NCBI GenBank assembly: GCA_024640485.1
Contig: JAHEEY010000317.1
Coordinates: forward strand, 1-5,787
Reading direction: 5' to 3'
Length of the DNA stretch: 5,787 bases
DNA from: Chloroflexota bacterium
GTDB lineage: Bacteria; Chloroflexota; Anaerolineae; Promineifilales; Promineifilaceae
The translations under genes were made by a program, and so were the position numbers. Under the pieces are notes generated by a model. It saw only the letters and a list, made by a program, of their open reading frames with translations, was not told where the DNA came from and made no database searches. Shown here in pieces: positions 5,785 to 5,787 of this stretch; the first letter of the stretch is position 1; each line of letters starts with the position of its first letter.

Positions 5785-5787
5785 AAA

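Noticed and set aside
1..5787. Search for CRISPR arrays, insertion sequences, tRNA or rRNA genes
   Set aside because: No regularly spaced direct repeats, transposase-like frame, terminal inverted repeats with target duplications, or RNA gene signatures were seen by eye.

Overview
The window is about 60% GC bacterial DNA with ordinary coding density. It holds four genes: three on the plus strand (the first cut by the left edge) and one long gene on the minus strand. An MttB-superfamily methyltransferase without an amber codon, a RecQ carrying an extra N-terminal module, and a small zinc-knuckle protein together suggest an uncultured or environmental lineage, possibly Chloroflexota. That placement is inference from gene style; no rRNA or marker gene is present to confirm it.

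Layout. Positions 1-777 (+) carry the C-terminal part of a protein resembling circularly permuted ATP-grasp enzymes. After an 88-base gap, 866-2392 (+) encodes a full-length trimethylamine/betaine:corrinoid methyltransferase family protein (508 aa). A 12-bp perfect stem-loop at 2424-2452 probably ends this transcript. The 321-base gap 2393-2713 then holds a sigma-70-like promoter and a leader with several inverted repeats. It precedes a 100-aa protein (2714-3016, +) with an N-terminal helical segment and a Cys/His cluster. That gene converges, 12 bases apart, on a RecQ-family ATP-dependent DNA helicase (3029-5533, -, 834 aa). The helicase has all helicase motifs, a zinc site, a winged helix and an HRDC domain, plus about 200 extra N-terminal residues resembling a dual OB-like domain. 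Upstream of recQ, 5534-5787 has two perfect palindromes sharing a CAGCTG core, and a Shine-Dalgarno-like sequence at the right edge hints at a divergent gene just outside.

How the genes relate. They do not form an obvious single pathway. The ATP-grasp-like and methyltransferase genes run in the same direction and could share a transcript. No corrinoid protein or reactivase lies beside the methyltransferase, so it looks like an orphan copy whose partner is encoded elsewhere. RecQ acts in DNA repair and recombination. The small zinc-knuckle gene has its own predicted promoter and faces recQ. I do not see a convincing new multi-gene system. The points most worth a second look are the recQ N-terminal fusion, the composite small protein with its structured leader, and the paired palindromes upstream of recQ.
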